Counted from the stretch's first letter, positions 54,298 to 63,193 are shown. The stretch is 64,000 nt of DNA from Szabonella sp046295215 (GCA_046295215.1 JBKBNP010000007.1:25330-89329), one strand, 5' to 3'. The notes: generated by a model from the letters alone, not told the origin. Numbers and translations: made by a program.

Positions 54298-54939
54298 TCA
54301 GGGCGCAAGTGCGGCCAGCGCAGGCGCCAGATCGCCATAGCCGGTGAAGCGGCGTTCATAGGCCAATCCCAGACGCGCGGCACAGTCGCGGGCCTTGGCA
54401 TCGAGGGCAGCATCCTCGGTCTGCGCCTGATAGACCAGCTTGGTGTAATTTCCGAAATACATGTCGCGCAATTCGGGATGGCGGTCCAGCCCCATGGGTT
54501 TCCAGACGAAGGCATCGAATTGCCGCACGAGGAAATCGGTGAGGTAGAAGGCGGTGAATTCCGTTTCCGCCATGGTGGCAAAGTCGCCATTGCCTTCAAA
54601 AAACGAATAGCAATGCGGACCTTGGACCATTTCAACGCCCAATTCCTTGCACTTTTCGAACAATCGGCTTCCGGTTCCGCAATCGGCATAGACCACGAAG
54701 AGGCGCGCGTAGCCTGTGCGGTGTTCGATCACCGATTTTTCCACCGCCGCCGGAATCCGGTCGGGCCAGAGATGCAGGTTGGCGGGCAGGCATTGCAGGT
54801 CCAGATGGTCCCAGCCGTTTAACCGTTTCAGCGCGAGGATTTCATGCGCGAGCGCGCCACAGGCGATCAGCAGAACCCGGCCTTGCCCCTCGGGTGGCAG
54901 CCCGCATTCGGTCAGGACATGATCTTCCGGCAAGGTCAT
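54298..54939 (-). CDS. DUF1638 protein, corrinoid-associated
   Basis: A protein of 213 residues from the DUF1638 family, whose biochemical role I do not know. It opens RVLLIACGALAHEILALK and contains FVVYADCGTGSRLFEKCKE, QGPHCYSFFEGNGDF and VWKPMGLDRHPELRDMYFGN; several cysteines (C27, C50, C87, C97, C110) could bind metal or a cofactor. Members tend to sit near corrinoid methyltransferase genes, and here a corrinoid protein lies 350 bp upstream in the same direction. I infer a helper in corrinoid-dependent methyl transfer. Its ATG overlaps the stop of a 53-residue membrane protein. Confidence 0.75.
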   Translation of the reverse strand: MTLPEDHVLTECGLPPEGQGRVLLIACGALAHEILALKRLNGWDHLDLQCLPANLHLWPDRIPAAVEKSVIEHRTGYARLFVVYADCGTGSRLFEKCKELGVEMVQGPHCYSFFEGNGDFATMAETEFTAFYLTDFLVRQFDAFVWKPMGLDRHPELRDMYFGNYTKLVYQAQTEDAALDAKARDCAARLGLAYERRFTGYGDLAPALAALAP

Positions 54940-55097
54940 TTGCGCCGGTCCATCCAGACCCGGACTGCGAGCGCGGCCAGTGCCGCCAACAGGCCCAGGG
55001 CTGCAAAGGGCAGGCCGATGAATTGTGCCGCAGCGACGGTTGCCGCCCCCGCGACAAGGACGATCAGGAGGAGCGAAACGAAAACGCGGGGCGGCAT
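54936..55097 (-). CDS. Two-helix membrane peptide of 53 residues
   Basis: A very small gene supported by three things. GGAGG stands at correct spacing before the ATG at 55097. There is a 4-bp ATGA overlap with DUF1638. The protein itself forms two clean hydrophobic helices (VFVSLLLIVLVAGAATVAAA and FAALGLLAALAALAVRVW) closed by MDRRK. The function is unknown. Being coupled to DUF1638, it may anchor that protein at the membrane. The 190 bp upstream (55098-55288) show no gene. Confidence 0.6.
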   Translation of the reverse strand: MPPRVFVSLLLIVLVAGAATVAAAQFIGLPFAALGLLAALAALAVRVWMDRRK

Positions 55098-55288
55098 CGG
55101 GGGCCTCCGGGGCTGAAAATCGGCGGTCTGCCTTGTCTGCATATGCGATGCGCCCCCTGTGCAGACAAGGGCAGGGCTCGCACCCGCACCGGCAAGCCCC
55201 GCGAACCTGCCTGCATCGGGCCAACGCATGGCCCGGTCCCGGGGGGTGCGGCCCTCCCGGGCAAAGGGGGGACGCTCTGGTCTCTGGG

Positions 55289-55987
55289 TCAGTGCGCGAC
55301 GGTCTGGTTGTGCTTGCGCGCGACGAACTGCTTGGCGGTTTCCACGGCCACGGCGGCATCGCGGCAATAGGCATCCGCCCCGATGGCGCGGCCGAATTCC
55401 TCGTTCAGCGGCGCGCCGCCCACCAGCACGATATAGTCGTCGCGCATGCCCTTTTCCTTCATCGTGTCGATCACGACCTTCATGTAGGGCATCGTGGTGG
55501 TCAAGAGCGCGGACATGCCGAGGATGTCGGGCTTTTCCTCTTCCAGCGCCTCGAGATATTTCTCGACCGAGTTGTTGATGCCCAGATCGCGCACCTCGAA
55601 CCCCGCACCTTCCATCATCATCGCGACGAGGTTCTTGCCGATGTCGTGGATGTCGCCCTTGACGGTGCCGATCACCATCTTGCCCATGCGCGGGGCGCCG
55701 GTTTCGATCAGCAGCGGCTTGAGGATGGCCATGCCGCCCTTCATCGCGTTGGCCGCCAGCAGAACCTCCGGCACGAACAGGATGCCGTCGCGGAAATCGG
55801 CACCGACGATGGTCATGCCCGCAACAAGTGCCTTGGTCAGCACGTCATAGGGCGTCCAGCCGCGCTCGATGAGGATGTTCACAGCCTCCTCGATTTCCTC
55901 CTTCAACCCGTCATAGAGGTCGTCATGCATTTGCAGGACAAGTTCGTCGTCGCTGAGGTCGGAAAGGATGATGTCGTCGTCAGCCAT
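55289..55987 (-). CDS. Corrinoid (B12-binding) protein of a split methyltransferase
   Basis: A cobalamin carrier of 232 residues. The N-terminal helical cap (about 15-95) is followed by the B12 domain with VKGDIHDIGKNLVAMMM, H114 being the lower cobalt ligand; MSALLTTTM and VGGAPLNEEF complete the DxHxxG...SxL...GG pattern. It is the MtbC/MtmC-like shape without a fused methyltransferase. With a separate homocysteine methyltransferase 1.3 kb away, it is probably the cobalamin module of a split methionine synthase. Dimethylglycine or methylamine demethylation is the alternative. AGGAG precedes the ATG at 55987. Confidence 0.86.
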   Translation of the reverse strand: MADDDIILSDLSDDELVLQMHDDLYDGLKEEIEEAVNILIERGWTPYDVLTKALVAGMTIVGADFRDGILFVPEVLLAANAMKGGMAILKPLLIETGAPRMGKMVIGTVKGDIHDIGKNLVAMMMEGAGFEVRDLGINNSVEKYLEALEEEKPDILGMSALLTTTMPYMKVVIDTMKEKGMRDDYIVLVGGAPLNEEFGRAIGADAYCRDAAVAVETAKQFVARKHNQTVAH

Positions 55988-56141
55988 GGGGGGCTCCTGC
56001 GGGATGATCTGAGGGTTGCATGGGGCCAAAGGGGCCGGGGCACTTTTCGGATTGCGACATTGGCGGGGTGAAAGCCGACAAAGCCCCTTTGATCGCGGGG
56101 ATTTGCTGGATATTGTTCCTGATATGTTCTAGTCTGGCCGC

Positions 56142-57239
56142 ATGTCTTGTCCGAAGCCCTCCGAGACCGGCCTTGCCCCCGGCCTGCGCATCCCCGGCAG
56201 GGGGGCGGCCAGCAATGCCGTTGGCCGGTTCGAGACCGCGACGCGCGAGGTCAGCGCGGATGGCTGGGACATGCCCGAGGACGACCGGGTGCTGCGCACC
56301 GAAACGCGGGTGGAGGTGCCGCGATCCGCGCTGAGCTGGAACACCTCGCCCGATCTGCCCTTCGACCGGTCGGTGAACCCTTACCGGGGGTGTGAACATG
56401 GTTGCGTCTATTGCTATGCGCGGCCGAGCCATGCCTATCTCAACTATTCGCCGGGGCTGGATTTCGAAACCCGTCTGATCGCGCGGCCCGGCATCGGTGC
56501 GGTGCTGGCGCGGGAATTGCGGGGGAAGGGTTATGCGCCCGCAACCATCGCCATCGGCACCAATACCGACCCCTACCAGCCCATCGAGGCGCAACACCGC
56601 GTGATGCGCGAGGTGCTGGAGGTCTTGCGCGACTTCAACCATCCGGTTGCGGTGACGACGCGGGGGGTGCTGGTGGAACGCGACGCCGACATCCTCGGGG
56701 CGATGGGGCAGGCGGGGCTGGCGCGGGTGGGCATTTCGATCACCACGCTGGATGCCGGATTGGCGCGGCGGATGGAGCCGCGCGCCCCCGCCCCGCTGCG
56801 CCGGTTGCAAATGATCCGGCGGTTGACCGATGCCGGCTGCCCGGTGCGGGTGATGGTGGCCCCGGTCATTCCTGGCCTCACCGATGACGGGCTGGAGGCG
56901 GTGCTGGAGGCCGCGCGCGATGCGGGTGCCGTAGCGGCAAGCTGGATCCTTCTGCGCCTGCCGGGGGAGGTGGAGGGGTTGTTCCGCGACTGGCTGGCCG
57001 CGCACGCACCGGGGCGGGCGGCGAAGGTGATGGCAAGGCTGGCGGAACTGCATGCGGGCAAGACCTATGATCCGGGCTTCGGGCGGCGGATGCGGGGGCA
57101 GGGGGTCTGGTCGGCCCTGATCGCGCGGCGGTTCGATCTGGCGCGCGAAAGGCTTGGTCTGGTGCTGCATCAACCGCCGCTGCGCTGCGACCTGTTCCGC
57201 CCGCCGCCGCGCCCGGGGGATCAGCTTGCGCTGTTCTGA
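56142..57239 (+). CDS. Radical SAM protein, PA0069/Rv2578c family
   Basis: A radical SAM enzyme of 365 residues. The cluster motif is C84-x3-C88-x2-C91 in YRGCEHGCVYCYARP, followed by AIGTNTDPYQPIE and VTTRGVLVERD, which mark the PA0069 family. The substrate and reaction of this family are not established. It is inserted, on the opposite strand, between two parts of the likely methionine-synthase system, though that may be coincidence. No signal peptide or extra domains. Confidence 0.82.
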   Translation: MSCPKPSETGLAPGLRIPGRGAASNAVGRFETATREVSADGWDMPEDDRVLRTETRVEVPRSALSWNTSPDLPFDRSVNPYRGCEHGCVYCYARPSHAYLNYSPGLDFETRLIARPGIGAVLARELRGKGYAPATIAIGTNTDPYQPIEAQHRVMREVLEVLRDFNHPVAVTTRGVLVERDADILGAMGQAGLARVGISITTLDAGLARRMEPRAPAPLRRLQMIRRLTDAGCPVRVMVAPVIPGLTDDGLEAVLEAARDAGAVAASWILLRLPGEVEGLFRDWLAAHAPGRAAKVMARLAELHAGKTYDPGFGRRMRGQGVWSALIARRFDLARERLGLVLHQPPLRCDLFRPPPRPGDQLALF

Positions 57240-57332
57240 GCGGGCGCGCGCCGCCCGCCCCTGCGGGCGCTCGTCGCTTTTGCAGCGAGGCGGCCCGTCA
57301 GGACCGGTGAACGGGCCGCAGCGGCACAAGGA

Positions 57333-58352
57333 TCAGCCGCGCCGCCCGCCGCCGCGCCGCTCGCGCCGTGCGGGGCCGGGGTCGTCGCCAGTGCCGTCAG
57401 TGGCCGAAGAAAACCCGCCCAATGCCTCGGAAATCGTGTCAAGCGAGGGGCGCGGGCCTGCTGGCCTCGTTTCCAGCGCCTCGCGCATGGCGCGCAGATG
57501 GTCCGGCATGGTGCCGCAGCAGCCGCCGATCAGCCGCACGCCCGCATCGCGCGCCAGCACGGCATAATCGCCCATCAGGGCGGGCGTGCCGTCGTAATGG
57601 ATATGGCCATCGTGATACTTCGGGATGCCCGCATTACCCTTGGCGATGATCGGGCGTTCGGTGCCGACCGCGACAAACCCCAGCACCGTGCGCAAAAGAT
57701 CCGAGGCGCCCACACCGCAATTCGCGCCGAAGGCCAGCGGCGGGTTCGGAAGCTTCTCCACCATCTCGGCCATGGCGGCAGAGGTCGTGCCCATCATCGT
57801 GCGGCCTGCGGTGTCAAAGCTCATCGTGCCGCACCAGGGCATTCCGGCCAGACGTGCGGCCTCGGCGGCGGCCTTGTATTCCTCGGGGGCGGAGATCGTC
57901 TCGACCCACAGGACATCCGCGCCGCCCTCCTTCAGGCCCTCGGCCTGCTCGTGGAACATTTCCACGGCAACCGCATGGGTCAGCGTGCCCATCGGCTCGA
58001 AAATCTCGCCCGTCGGGCCGACGGAGCCTGCCACGATCACCGCGCGGCCAGCCTTGTCGGCAATCTCGCGCCCCAGTTCGGCGGCGACGCGGTTCAGTTC
58101 GCGCACCCGGCCCTCGGCCTGATGCAGTTTCAGGCGGCTGGCATTGCCGCCGAAGCTGTTGGTCAGGAAGAGGTCCGACCCGGCATCGACGGCGCCGCGA
58201 TAAAGCTTGCGGATATTGTCGGGCTGATCGACGTTCCAAAGCTCCGGCGGCTCGCCCGAGGACAGCCCCATGTTGAAAAGGTTGGTGCCCGTCGCGCCGT
58301 CGAGCAGGATCCAGTCCCGTTCCGCCAGCATCCGACTCAATGCGTCCGTCAT
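57333..58352 (-). CDS. Homocysteine S-methyltransferase (Bmt / MetH N-terminal module)
   Basis: A zinc-dependent thiol methyltransferase of 339 residues. LLDGATGTNLFNMGL and TNSFGGNASRLKL start the barrel; zinc ligands are C212 (GANCGVG) and C278/C279 (IGGCCGT). Annotators often call this betaine-homocysteine methyltransferase. In Rhodobacterales such stand-alone proteins are thought to act with a separate corrinoid protein as a split MetH, and a suitable partner lies at 55289-55987. The last 40 residues are a basic Arg/Gly-rich tail. I prefer the ATG at 58352; the leader to 58546 shows no riboswitch I can name. Confidence 0.84.
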   Translation of the reverse strand: MTDALSRMLAERDWILLDGATGTNLFNMGLSSGEPPELWNVDQPDNIRKLYRGAVDAGSDLFLTNSFGGNASRLKLHQAEGRVRELNRVAAELGREIADKAGRAVIVAGSVGPTGEIFEPMGTLTHAVAVEMFHEQAEGLKEGGADVLWVETISAPEEYKAAAEAARLAGMPWCGTMSFDTAGRTMMGTTSAAMAEMVEKLPNPPLAFGANCGVGASDLLRTVLGFVAVGTERPIIAKGNAGIPKYHDGHIHYDGTPALMGDYAVLARDAGVRLIGGCCGTMPDHLRAMREALETRPAGPRPSLDTISEALGGFSSATDGTGDDPGPARRERRGGGRRG

Positions 58353-58546
58353 GTCAAAATCCCGTGCCCCAAATCCCCATATCCCGGGGGCCGCCCCGTC
58401 GCGGTGCGGCTGCCATTTTCCCCCGTTTGCCATGCGACAGACGGGGGCACAAATTCATAATCTTCAAGATCATCATGCGGCGCACGGCTGTTCCCGCACC
58501 GCCGCATCCTCCTTGTGCAGATCCGCCCCCCGAAGGTCGGCCTGCC

Positions 58547-58861
58547 TTAAAGCTCCGACATCAGCTGGTGCTTGGCGAGCGGCAGCAGGGAGGCGAGTTT
58601 GGCGCGGATCTCGTCTGCCGTGGCGCGGTGGCCCAGATCGGCGGCGACCTTGCGCACCACATCCTCATGCCCGGCCTCCTCGAAATCGGCCTTGACCACG
58701 TCCAGCGCGTAGGCGTTGGCCTCCTCGCCTTTCTTGCCCAGCATTTCCGCCGCCCAGAGGCCCAGGAGCTTGTTGCAGCGCGCCTCGGCGCGGAATTGCA
58801 TTTCGGCGTCATGGGCGAATTTCGCCTCGAAGGCTTTTTCGCGGTCTTCAAACGTTTTCAT
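58547..58861 (-). CDS. F1-ATPase inhibitor zeta subunit (DUF1476)
   Basis: A small helical protein of 104 residues: FEDREKAFEAKFAHDAEMQF at the N-terminus, then RRNK-like AEARCNKLLGLWAAEMLG and a C-terminal four-helix-bundle tail (LASLLPLAKHQLMSEL). It matches the alphaproteobacterial zeta subunit first found in Paracoccus denitrificans, which blocks ATP hydrolysis by inserting its N-terminal helix into F1. Divergent from purC, as is usual for this order. Confidence 0.9.
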   Translation of the reverse strand: MKTFEDREKAFEAKFAHDAEMQFRAEARCNKLLGLWAAEMLGKKGEEANAYALDVVKADFEEAGHEDVVRKVAADLGHRATADEIRAKLASLLPLAKHQLMSEL

Positions 58862-59062
58862 GGCTGAGGCCCTTCTCATTGATGGGTTTGCCCTGATATG
58901 CCCTTCGCCGCCCCATACCGCAAGAGGCAGGCCGCCGCAGCGCCTGCCCGCACGGCGCGCCTTGCGAGCGGACGCGCCATGGCTTATAGCGCGGGCAAAG
59001 GGAAGAGGGGGGTCGTGCGCCGCCCCGTTCCCACATTGATCTGGCACCGGTCTGGGGACTTC

Positions 59063-59821
59063 ATGGCGCGTCGCAAGAAAGTTTACGAAGGCAAGGCCAA
59101 GATCCTTTACGAAGGGCCCGAACCCGGAACCCTGATCCAGTATTTCAAGGACGATGTGACAACGCCCGGAACCCCTGTGCCGATGGTGGAGGGCAAGGGT
59201 GTCTTGAACAACCGGCTGTCGGAATTCTTCATGTCGGGGCTGAATTCGGTGGGCGTTCCCACGCATTTCATCCGCCGCCTGAACATGCGCGAGCAACTGG
59301 TGCGCATGGCCGAGATCATGCCGCTGGAGATTGTCGTGCGCAATTTCGCGGCGGGCGAGATTTCCACCCGGCTGGGCATCCCGGAAGGCACGCCATTGCC
59401 GCGTCCGGTCGTCGAATATTACTTCAAGGATGACAAGCTGGGCACGCCTTTGGTGTCGGAGGAACATATCGTCGCCTTTGGCTGGGGCAACCAGCAGGAT
59501 CTGGACGACATCATCGCCCTGGCGCTGCGGGTCAATGACTTCCTGTCCGGCGTGATGCTGGGGGTCGGCATCCGGCTGGCGGATTTCCGGCTGGAGGTGG
59601 GCCGCGTCTGGGAAGGCGATTTCATGCGGCTGATCGTGGCCGACGAGATCAGCCCCGACAGTTGCCGCCTCTGGGATCTGCGCGGGCTGGAAATTCCCGA
59701 CCGCGAGGGGGCGCTGCGCGAGCCCGGCCCATTGCCGGACGTGCATACCGAACTCGCGCGGCGTCTGGGGGTCATGCCCTCCAATGTCACGCATACGCCC
59801 AAGCCTACGCTGATCAACTGA
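59063..59821 (+). CDS. purC: SAICAR synthetase
   Basis: Condenses CAIR with aspartate in purine synthesis. It has 252 residues: KVYEGKAKILYEGPEPGTLI at the N-terminus, PLEIVVRNFAAGE and LIVADEISPDSCRLWD later. The ATG at 59063 yields the canonical start; nothing in the 200-bp divergent region with the zeta gene suggests a riboswitch. purS follows after 25 bp. Confidence 0.96.
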   Translation: MARRKKVYEGKAKILYEGPEPGTLIQYFKDDVTTPGTPVPMVEGKGVLNNRLSEFFMSGLNSVGVPTHFIRRLNMREQLVRMAEIMPLEIVVRNFAAGEISTRLGIPEGTPLPRPVVEYYFKDDKLGTPLVSEEHIVAFGWGNQQDLDDIIALALRVNDFLSGVMLGVGIRLADFRLEVGRVWEGDFMRLIVADEISPDSCRLWDLRGLEIPDREGALREPGPLPDVHTELARRLGVMPSNVTHTPKPTLIN

Positions 59822-59846
59822 CCCTATCTGACAAAACGAGGCCCCG

Positions 59847-60086
59847 ATGAAAGCGCGCGTCCATATCATGCTCAAAGACGGTGTTCTGGACCCGCAGGGG
59901 GAGGCTGTGCGCCACGCGCTCGGCACGCTGGGCTTTGCCGGGGTGACGGGGGTGCGTCAGGGCAAGCTGATCGAGCTGGACCTCGCCGCCACCGACCGCG
60001 CCGCCGCCGAGACGGAGGTCAAGGCGATGTGCGAGCGTCTGCTGGCCAATACCGTGATCGAGAAATACTCGGTCGAGATCGTCTGA
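59847..60086 (+). CDS. purS: FGAM synthetase small subunit PurS
   Basis: A protein of 79 residues that bridges PurL and PurQ in formylglycinamidine ribonucleotide synthetase. KARVHIMLKDGVLDPQGEAV and GFAGVTGVRQGKLIEL are the family landmarks. It normally precedes purQ, but here a 487-bp non-coding stretch and a ribonucleotide reductase follow, so purQ must be elsewhere. Confidence 0.94.
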   Translation: MKARVHIMLKDGVLDPQGEAVRHALGTLGFAGVTGVRQGKLIELDLAATDRAAAETEVKAMCERLLANTVIEKYSVEIV

Positions 60087-60573
60087 CCGCGCCCCTCCGT
60101 CCTTTCAGGCCGCCTCCGGCGGGGCTGTCGAGAGCCCCTGTTTTCCCGATCCTGCGGTCTTGCCCCTCCGCAGGGATCGCCGGAATCATCCGACCCTGCT
60201 TTTTCTGTCCGAAAATATCCTCGGGTGGGGTCCGGGGAGGGCAGACAGCCCTCCCCGGCGGCCGGGTCAGGGCGCCGCGCCGCAGGGCTGCACGATCCCG
60301 TCCGGGCAGCGCGCCCCGGAACCGGCCGTCTCCGCCTCTCGCGCCGTCCTGTCGGGCACCCGCGCGGCCGCCGCCCGGGGCCGGTTGAGCCCTGCCGGAC
60401 CGTGCCGCTCCCTGATTGTCCTCGTCCGGTGCGGCTGGCATGGTTCCCCTTGCTGTGGGGCAGGGGAACAGGGCCTTCCGCCAGATCCTGTGCGAAGACC
60501 CGGCGTATCTTGTTGACCCGCCCCCCTCCCGGCCCTATCCTTTGTGCCTTTCCAGACAGCAAGGACATCCGCC
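60087..60573. other. Intergenic region between purS and nrdJ
   Basis: 487 bp. It holds repeat copy e at 60198-60258, and a hairpin GTTCCCC...GGGGAAC near 60443-60469. I looked for an adenosylcobalamin riboswitch before the B12-dependent reductase and found no convincing B12 box. No reading frame here has a credible start and composition. Nothing else can be supported. Confidence 0.5.
60198..60258 (-). repeat. Dispersed hairpin-GATATTT element, copy e (reverse)
   Basis: Read on the minus strand, a perfect 10-bp hairpin (60258-60232, loop CTGTCTG) is followed by ACCCCACCCGAGGATATTTTCGG and ACAGAAAAAGCAG. It is the best match to copy b. It lies in the purS-nrdJ gap. Confidence 0.75.
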
Positions 60574-62853
60574 ATGACCCGCTTTGCCGCCCCGATTGCC
60601 GCGCAGATCTGGGACATGAAGTATCGGCTGAAGGATGCAGGCGGAGCCCCGGTGGATGCCACCGTCGAGGACAGTTGGCGCCGCATCGCCCGGTCGCTGG
60701 CCGAGGTGGAGACGGAGGCCGCGGTCTGGGAGGAGCGTTTCTATACCGCGCTGGAGGATTTCAAATTCCTGCCCGCAGGCCGCATCACCGCAGGGGCAGG
60801 CACCGGGCGCAGCGTGACGCTGTTCAACTGCTTTGTCATGGGCACCATCCCCGACAGCATGGGCGGCATTTTCGACATGCTGAAAGAGGCGGCCCTCACC
60901 ATGCAGCAGGGCGGCGGCATCGGCTATGATTTCTCCACCATCCGGCCGCGCGGCGCGGCGGTCAAGGGGGTCGCGGCGGATGCCTCGGGGCCGCTTTCGT
61001 TCATGGATGTCTGGGACGCGATGTGCCGCACCATCATGTCGGCGGGCAGCCGTCGCGGTGCCATGATGGCCACGATGCGCTGCGACCACCCGGATATCGA
61101 ATCCTTCATCGAGGCCAAGAAAGACCCCGCCCGCCTGCGCATGTTCAACCTGTCAGTGCTGGTGACGGATGCCTTCATGGCGGCGGTGAAGGCTGACGGA
61201 CCCTGGGAATTGCAGTTCGGCGGCCGGGTCTATCACACGCTGCCCGCACGCGATCTGTGGAACCGGATCATGCGCAACACCTATGATTTCGCCGAACCTG
61301 GCGTCATCTTCATCGACCGGATCAATGCCGCCAACAACCTGCATTATTGCGAGACGATTGCCGCCACCAACCCCTGCGGCGAACAGCCCCTGCCGCCCTA
61401 TGGCGCCTGCCTTCTGGGCTCGGTCAACCTTGCCCGGCTGGTGACGGACCCGTTCTCCGACACCGCCCGGCTGGACCCTGCGGCACTGGACGACCTTGTG
61501 CGCCTTGCGGTGCGGATGATGGACAATGTGGTGGACGCCTCCCGTTTTCCCCTGCCGCAGCAGGCGGCAGAGGCACGCGCCAAACGCCGGATCGGGCTGG
61601 GGGTCACGGGGTTGGCAGATGCTTTGCTGATGCTCGGCCTGCGCTATGGGTCTGAACGGGCGGCGGCGCAGACGGGTGAGTGGATGAAGGCCATTGCGCG
61701 CGCGGCCTATCTGGCATCGGTGGATCTGGCGAAAGAAAAAGGCGCGTTTCCGCTGTTTGACGCCGAGCCCTATCTCGCCTCCGGCACCATGCAGAAAATG
61801 GATGCCGATGTGCGCGAGGCGATCCGCGCCCATGGCATCCGCAATGCGCTGCTGACCTCCATCGCGCCCACCGGCACGATCAGCCTTTATGCAGGCAATG
61901 TCAGTTCCGGGATCGAGCCGGTCTTTGCCTATGCCTACAAGCGCAAGGTCTTGCAAAAGGATGGCAGCCGCACCGAGGAGGAAGTCGTCGATTATGCCGT
62001 GCAGATGTGGCGTGACCTGAAGGGCGATGCGCCCCTGCCGGAGTATTTCGTCAACGCCCAGACCCTGCCGCCGCTGGATCACGTCCGCATGCAGGCCGCC
62101 GCACAGGACTGGGTGGACAGTTCCATCTCCAAAACCATCAACTGCCCGGCCGATATTTCCTTCGAGGATTTCAAGGAGGTCTACATGGCCGCCTGGGATC
62201 AGGGGTGCAAGGGCTGCACCACCTACCGGCCCAATGATGTGACAGGCTCGGTGCTGTCGGTGTCTGAAAACACCGACCAGACGCCCGCCGAGGCGCCCGC
62301 AAGTGCTTCGGAGGCCGGGGCCGAGGTGGTCTACCTTTCCGAGCCGCTGGACCGCCCCGGCGCGCTGGAAGGCCAGACCTACAAGCTGAAATGGCCCGGC
62401 TCCGAACATGCGCTTTACATCACCGTCAATGACATTGTGATCGCGGGCCATCGCCGCCCCTTCGAAGTGTTCATCAATTCCAAGAACATGGAGCATTTCG
62501 CCTGGACCGTGGCGCTGACCCGGATGATCTCGGCGGTTTTCCGGCGCGGGGGGGATGTGAGCTTTGTGGTGGAGGAGTTGAAGGCGGTGTTCGACCCGCG
62601 CGGCGGGGCCTGGGTGGACGGGCGCTATATTCCGTCGATCCTTGCCGCCATCGGCGGGGTGATCGAGCGGCATCTGGTCTCCATCGGTTTCATCGAGGGC
62701 GAGGGCATGGGGCTGAAAAGCGACCCAAAGGCCGGGGTGGTGGCGATCGGAGCCCCGAAGGGCGCGGCCTGTTCCTCCTGCGGCAGCTACGAGATGCGGC
62801 GGGTGGAGGGCTGCATGACCTGTGCCGATTGCGGGTTCTCGAAATGCGGGTGA
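60574..62853 (+). CDS. nrdJ: Adenosylcobalamin-dependent ribonucleotide reductase (class II)
   Basis: Makes deoxyribonucleotides using B12 in place of an oxygen-dependent radical subunit; 759 residues. Catalytic-region cysteines lie in LFNCFVMG and TNPCGEQPLPPYG, with TSIAPTGTISLYAGNVSSGI later. The C-terminus ends in zinc-type cysteines (CSSCGSYE, then CMTCADCGFSKC). An insert-like domain (about 570-700) precedes it. AAGGA is 8 bp from the ATG at 60574. The corrinoid need links it to the B12 chemistry elsewhere in the window. Confidence 0.93.
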   Translation: MTRFAAPIAAQIWDMKYRLKDAGGAPVDATVEDSWRRIARSLAEVETEAAVWEERFYTALEDFKFLPAGRITAGAGTGRSVTLFNCFVMGTIPDSMGGIFDMLKEAALTMQQGGGIGYDFSTIRPRGAAVKGVAADASGPLSFMDVWDAMCRTIMSAGSRRGAMMATMRCDHPDIESFIEAKKDPARLRMFNLSVLVTDAFMAAVKADGPWELQFGGRVYHTLPARDLWNRIMRNTYDFAEPGVIFIDRINAANNLHYCETIAATNPCGEQPLPPYGACLLGSVNLARLVTDPFSDTARLDPAALDDLVRLAVRMMDNVVDASRFPLPQQAAEARAKRRIGLGVTGLADALLMLGLRYGSERAAAQTGEWMKAIARAAYLASVDLAKEKGAFPLFDAEPYLASGTMQKMDADVREAIRAHGIRNALLTSIAPTGTISLYAGNVSSGIEPVFAYAYKRKVLQKDGSRTEEEVVDYAVQMWRDLKGDAPLPEYFVNAQTLPPLDHVRMQAAAQDWVDSSISKTINCPADISFEDFKEVYMAAWDQGCKGCTTYRPNDVTGSVLSVSENTDQTPAEAPASASEAGAEVVYLSEPLDRPGALEGQTYKLKWPGSEHALYITVNDIVIAGHRRPFEVFINSKNMEHFAWTVALTRMISAVFRRGGDVSFVVEELKAVFDPRGGAWVDGRYIPSILAAIGGVIERHLVSIGFIEGEGMGLKSDPKAGVVAIGAPKGAACSSCGSYEMRRVEGCMTCADCGFSKCG

Positions 62854-62971
62854 AGCCGATTCGGGGCTGCGAGGGCTCTTGAAACGCACGGGAAAGTTTG
62901 GAGCCTGACCTGCCCCCCGGAAGTTCCCTCGCCGCAATGTAGAGTCTGCCCAACCTGAAGGAGCAGACGAG

Positions 62972-63193
62972 ATGAGGAAAAGCCGTTTTACCGAGGCGCA
63001 GATTATCGGGATGATCAAAGAGCAGAAGGCTGGATTGCCGACGGCTGAGCTGTGCCGGAAGCATGGGCTGAGCCCGGCAACGTTCTACAAGCTCAAGGCA
63101 AGTATGGCGGGATGGACCTGTCCGATGGTTGCCATTGGAGCGCCATTGGTCCGAGCGACAATGGCGACGCGCCTGAAACAGCTTGAGGAGTGA
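62972..63193 (+). pseudogene. IS3 orfA, frameshifted and truncated
   Basis: The first 43 codons (MRKSRFTEAQIIGMIKEQ..., SPATFYKLK) are the helix-turn-helix of IS3/IS407-type OrfA. One base is lost near 63100, where KYGGMDLSD would be expected. An insertion of about 37 nt (63127-63163) then happens to restore the frame to TRLKQLEE, and a stop ends it at 63193. The leucine-zipper part is gone. Confidence 0.85.
63127..63163 (+). repeat. Palindromic mini-insertion 1 in the IS3 remnant
   Basis: CCATTG...CAATGG (63132-63164) encloses GCGCCATTGG. Removing about 37 nt here would rejoin the orfA codons for SD and ATRLK. It resembles the units at 63192-63228 and, inverted, 63332-63373. Confidence 0.6.

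Noticed and set aside
60361..60573. Possible adenosylcobalamin riboswitch before nrdJ
   Set aside because: A GTTCCCC/GGGGAAC hairpin suggests one at first sight, but the B12 box and the conserved core are not there on either strand.
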